A DNA stretch of 64,000 nucleotides from VXNE01 sp965116625 (GTDB lineage: Bacteria; Pseudomonadota; Gammaproteobacteria; Pseudomonadales; Azotimanducaceae). This document shows positions 62,406-64,000 of this stretch, piece after piece. Below the pieces are notes generated by a model. The model did no database searches. It had not been told where the DNA came from and saw only the letters and a list, made by a program, of their open reading frames with translations. How positions within the stretch are numbered: the first letter of the stretch is position 1; every line of letters starts with the position of its first letter. The position numbers were made by a program, and so were the translations under genes. Location of the stretch: assembly GCA_965116625.1 (NCBI GenBank), contig OZ220717.1, positions 2,728,001-2,792,000 of the forward strand. The letters are read 5' to 3'.

Positions 62406-62771
62406 GCGATGGAACGCTCTTTGGAAGGGGGCGTCAAGCACTAAGTTCTTACCCCGGCGGTAAGCGCGAAGCATCGCCAGGCGCCGCCGAGCGGCGGCGA
62501 GTTTCAGGCGGTCTCGGAACTTTTTTTTGGAGTTGGTGGCGGCCCACCGCGCGGGGCGAGTTCCGCTGCGTGGCAGGGTTGGGTGGCACCAGCAGGCCAG
62601 ACCGCGGCCGTCGAGCGCGGCAAGCTTGCCCAGGTCGATCCATTCGGCCCGGCCCCCGGCGTAGTTGGGGATGTCGGGTGAGAGGTGAGGCGCGACGTGG
62701 CGGTCGAGGCGATCGACGACGGTGCGGACGGTGTGCGGGTCGATGTGCGGGGCGCGGCGGATGCAGGTCAT
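62352..62771 (-). CDS. Doubtful hypothetical protein
   Basis: About 139 residues from ATG 62771 (GTG 62786 also possible). Contains a CWC segment (DLGKLAALDGRGLACWCHPTLP) that slightly recalls DUF4326-like proteins, then a very basic tail coded partly by an A8 run. It overlaps the palindrome-promoter and most of the leader of the next gene, so its 3' end, or all of it, may be non-coding. Confidence 0.3.
   Translation of the reverse strand: MTCIRRAPHIDPHTVRTVVDRLDRHVAPHLSPDIPNYAGGRAEWIDLGKLAALDGRGLACWCHPTLPRSGTRPARWAATNSKKKFRDRLKLAAARRRLAMLRAYRRGKNLVLDAPFQRAFHRSRLPVGSADVAAGNRGV
62410..62464 (-). promoter_or_regulatory. Palindrome-promoter element before the 79-residue gene
   Basis: Minus strand: CTTACCGCCGGGGTAAG (62464-62448), ten bases, TTGACG (62437-62432). 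No good -10 at 17 nt (TTCCAT), so it would depend on an activator. It sits inside the 3' part of the doubtful frame 62352-62771. Confidence 0.55.
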
Positions 62772-62855
62772 GGCGCGTCTCGCCACGAGGATGGCGGTGT
62801 TCGCGGCCGGGAGGGACGGCGCGATCCGGAGGGCGCGCGGGGCCGCCGTGTGGAG

Positions 62856-62871
62856 CCGGCCGCAAGGCCGG
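62856..62871. terminator. GCAA-tetraloop hairpin downstream of the antitoxin
   Basis: CCGGCC-GCAA-GGCCGG is a perfect 6-bp stem with a four-base loop, about 100 nt after the antitoxin end on the minus strand. No U-run, so termination is uncertain. Confidence 0.35.
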
Positions 62872-62964
62872 TTGGCTTGCGCAACGCTTGGCGGGCCGTC
62901 ACGGTGGGGACTCCACCCCGAGCGGCGGATACGGGTCGGTCGCGGCAGGCGGGTGCCGGGATTG

Positions 62965-63311
62965 TCAGGCGGGTAGCAGGTCGGCGACGGTTACGCCCAG
63001 GGCGTCGGCCAGGGCGCGCAGGGTGCGGACGGAACCGGCGGCGCGGTCGGCCTCGATGTCGGCGATCTGGACACGGTTCACGCGGATGCGCGCGCCAGGG
63101 CCGACTGGAACAGGGCGCGGTGCTCGCGCCAGACCTTCAAAGGGCTCGCGCCCTCGATGAGGCGGTCGGCGACAGCGGCGGGAACCAGCTCTTCGGTGCC
63201 GGCGTCGATGCGCTCGCGCACGGTCAACGCGGCCCGGATGTCGGCCAAGTCCTCCTCGGCGGCGCGCAGACGGTCGTACTCGGCGCGTGAAATGGTGACG
63301 GTTTCGCTCAT
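62965..63311 (-). pseudogene. XRE-type antitoxin with a frameshift
   Basis: The intact frame gives 77 residues (MSETVTISRAEYDRLRAAEE to FQSALARASA, stop 63078-63080). The missing rest follows at once in another frame: RVNRVQIADIEADRAAGSV then RTLRALADALGVTVADLLPA, ending at 62965. Family members run through ALAxxAGVNRVQIADIEAG without a break, so one base is missing near 63083-63090, in a GCGCGCGC run. As read, the helix-turn-helix is cut. This could be real decay or an assembly error. Confidence 0.75.
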
Positions 63312-63315
63312 GGTT

Positions 63316-63513
63316 TCATTCTCGGTAGGCGTGGCCGCGGGTTGCTATATGCAGGATCTCCAGCGTATCGGCTTCGCGCATGAGGACGCGCCAGTCTCCG
63401 ACGCGCAGGCGGCGGACGTTGCGGGCCTGGGACGCCGGATCGACGGCATAGGCGCGGATCCTTTGGCGGATGCGGTGGGCGAGGTTCCGAGGCATGCGGG
63501 CGAGCGTTCTCAC
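63316..63513 (-). CDS. RelE/ParE-type toxin, N-terminus short
   Basis: 65 residues. Matches the C-terminal part of small RelE-fold toxins: RTLARMPRNLAHRIRQRIRA, then RNVRRLRVGDWRVLMREADT and LEILHIATRGHAYRE. Coding seems to continue upstream in frame (FDREEIAYSRAAV) but without a start codon before the in-frame stop, so about 12-15 family residues are lost or an unusual start is used. Only 4 nt from the antitoxin, toxin first. Confidence 0.75.
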   Translation of the reverse strand: MRTLARMPRNLAHRIRQRIRAYAVDPASQARNVRRLRVGDWRVLMREADTLEILHIATRGHAYRE

Positions 63514-63573
63514 GGCGGCGCGGCTGTAGGCGATCTCTTCACGGTCGAAGTGAAGTGGTGCGCTACAGTCGCG

Positions 63574-64000
63574 TCAAAGGCGGCGGGATCGGATGGACGC
63601 GGCGAGCACATCGGCCCAGTCCGTGCGGTGCCGCGACGGCAGGTCGATGCGCACTTCGATGCCCATGTCGCGACCGCGGCGCTCGAGCTGCTCGGCGGCC
63701 AGCAGTCCTGGCCCGTCGAAGTCGGCGGCGACGGCGAGCCAACGGAGGCCGTCTGGGAGTTCGAGGTGTTTCATGCCGGAGCTGGAGAGCGCCGCCCAGG
63801 TCGGGGTGCCGGTGAGCGCCGCGTAGGCGAGCGCGGTCTCGATGCCCTCGGCAATGGCGAGGAAGCCGCTGTCGATGGCGGCCAGGCGGACGGCCGCGCC
63901 CCGCACCGGGCCGTAGGTGCGGCGCTCGCGGCCCGGGATGGAGGTGGCGTGCAGGCCGCGCAGGTCGGCGCCGAGGGAGACCCGGGCGAGCATGCGGCGG
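63574..64000 (-). CDS. Toprim-domain primase/helicase-type protein, partial (5' end beyond window)
   Basis: C-terminal part only. Toprim motifs: acidic Glu in LAIAEGIETALAYAALTGTP and the DxD-like VAADFDGPGLLAAEQL, then DLPSRHRTDWADVL at the end. This is the Toprim_3 type found after a zinc finger or DUF7146 domain in plasmid and ICE primases. The frame is open to the window edge; ATG 63993 is probably internal. Likely used for ICE replication or priming of transferred DNA. Confidence 0.8.
   Translation of the reverse strand, partial: RRMLARVSLGADLRGLHATSIPGRERRTYGPVRGAAVRLAAIDSGFLAIAEGIETALAYAALTGTPTWAALSSSGMKHLELPDGLRWLAVAADFDGPGLLAAEQLERRGRDMGIEVRIDLPSRHRTDWADVLAASIRSRRL

Larger units (their letters stand above)
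30408..64000. mobile_element. Integrative and conjugative element (GI-type T4SS), left part, truncated by window edge
   Basis: A tyrosine integrase at one end, a repressor/Cro switch, a contiguous GI-type conjugation operon (33450-48417) and replication, toxin-antitoxin and cargo genes, all with higher GC and more GTG starts than the left part. Recognised conjugation families are listed gene by gene. Missing from the window: a TraI/MOBH relaxase, lytic transglycosylase, RAQPRD protein, ParA/DnaB and the right att. The exact left edge is not known. Confidence 0.88.

Overview
The window has two parts with different composition. Bases 1 to about 30,000 look like the chromosome of a heterotrophic gammaproteobacterium, probably marine or host-associated. 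This is inferred from gene content: a phenylalanine hydroxylase, a TonB-dependent receptor, many exported hydrolases and lipoproteins. From about 30.4 kb to the right edge the sequence is clearly more GC-rich. It reads as one end of an integrative and conjugative element (ICE) of the SXT/PFGI/ICEclc class, with a G-type (GI) type IV secretion system. The far end of the ICE, its relaxase and its second att site are not in the window.

Chromosomal part: phenylalanine 4-hydroxylase (cut at or near the left edge), a GH2 beta-galactosidase, then a long run of peptide and D-amino-acid enzymes. The run holds three S9 prolyl-oligopeptidase-type peptidases (two are lipoprotein paralogues), a D-threonine aldolase/D-serine dehydratase-like PLP enzyme, two S12 beta-lactamase-fold hydrolases, an M16 peptidase overlapping a gamma-glutamyltransferase, a DmpA-type (P1) aminopeptidase followed directly by an alanine racemase with a twin-arginine leader, and an amidase. 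A FadR-type GntR regulator, an AMP-forming acyl ligase, a reductive-dehalogenase-like 4Fe-4S protein and a TonB receptor lie among them. Together they suggest scavenging of peptides, including ones with D-residues.

ICE part: tyrosine integrase, a small zinc-finger-like protein, an AlpA-type regulator, and a divergent S24 repressor/Cro-like switch. After the switch comes a long operon of overlapping conjugation genes (TIGR03759, TraD, 03747, 03758, 03745, 03750, 03746, 03749, 03752, 03751 lipoprotein, TraC/VirB4 ATPase, 03756, 03755, a membrane protein, TraG). Downstream are a RepB-primase-like protein, a membrane-fused spermidine-synthase-like protein and a TIGR03761-like protein. Next is a giant 2,787-residue secreted metzincin/cadherin-like/LRR protein. 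The tail holds a decayed OppA-type pseudogene, a small 79-residue protein, a toxin-antitoxin pair with a frameshifted antitoxin, and a truncated Toprim (primase) gene.

The most interesting signal is regulatory. A 17-bp palindrome (CTTAnCG-N3-CGnTAAG type) occurs before the integrase, the alpA gene and two tiny-gene units. In all four places its last base is exactly 10 nt before a TTGAC/TTGCA -35 hexamer. A fifth copy without that -35 sits in the repressor/Cro switch. The two tiny-gene units are built alike: palindrome-promoter, a 140-170 nt leader with a related hairpin, a very short ORF, then a strong terminator. This looks like a dedicated ICE regulon with a structured-RNA component.
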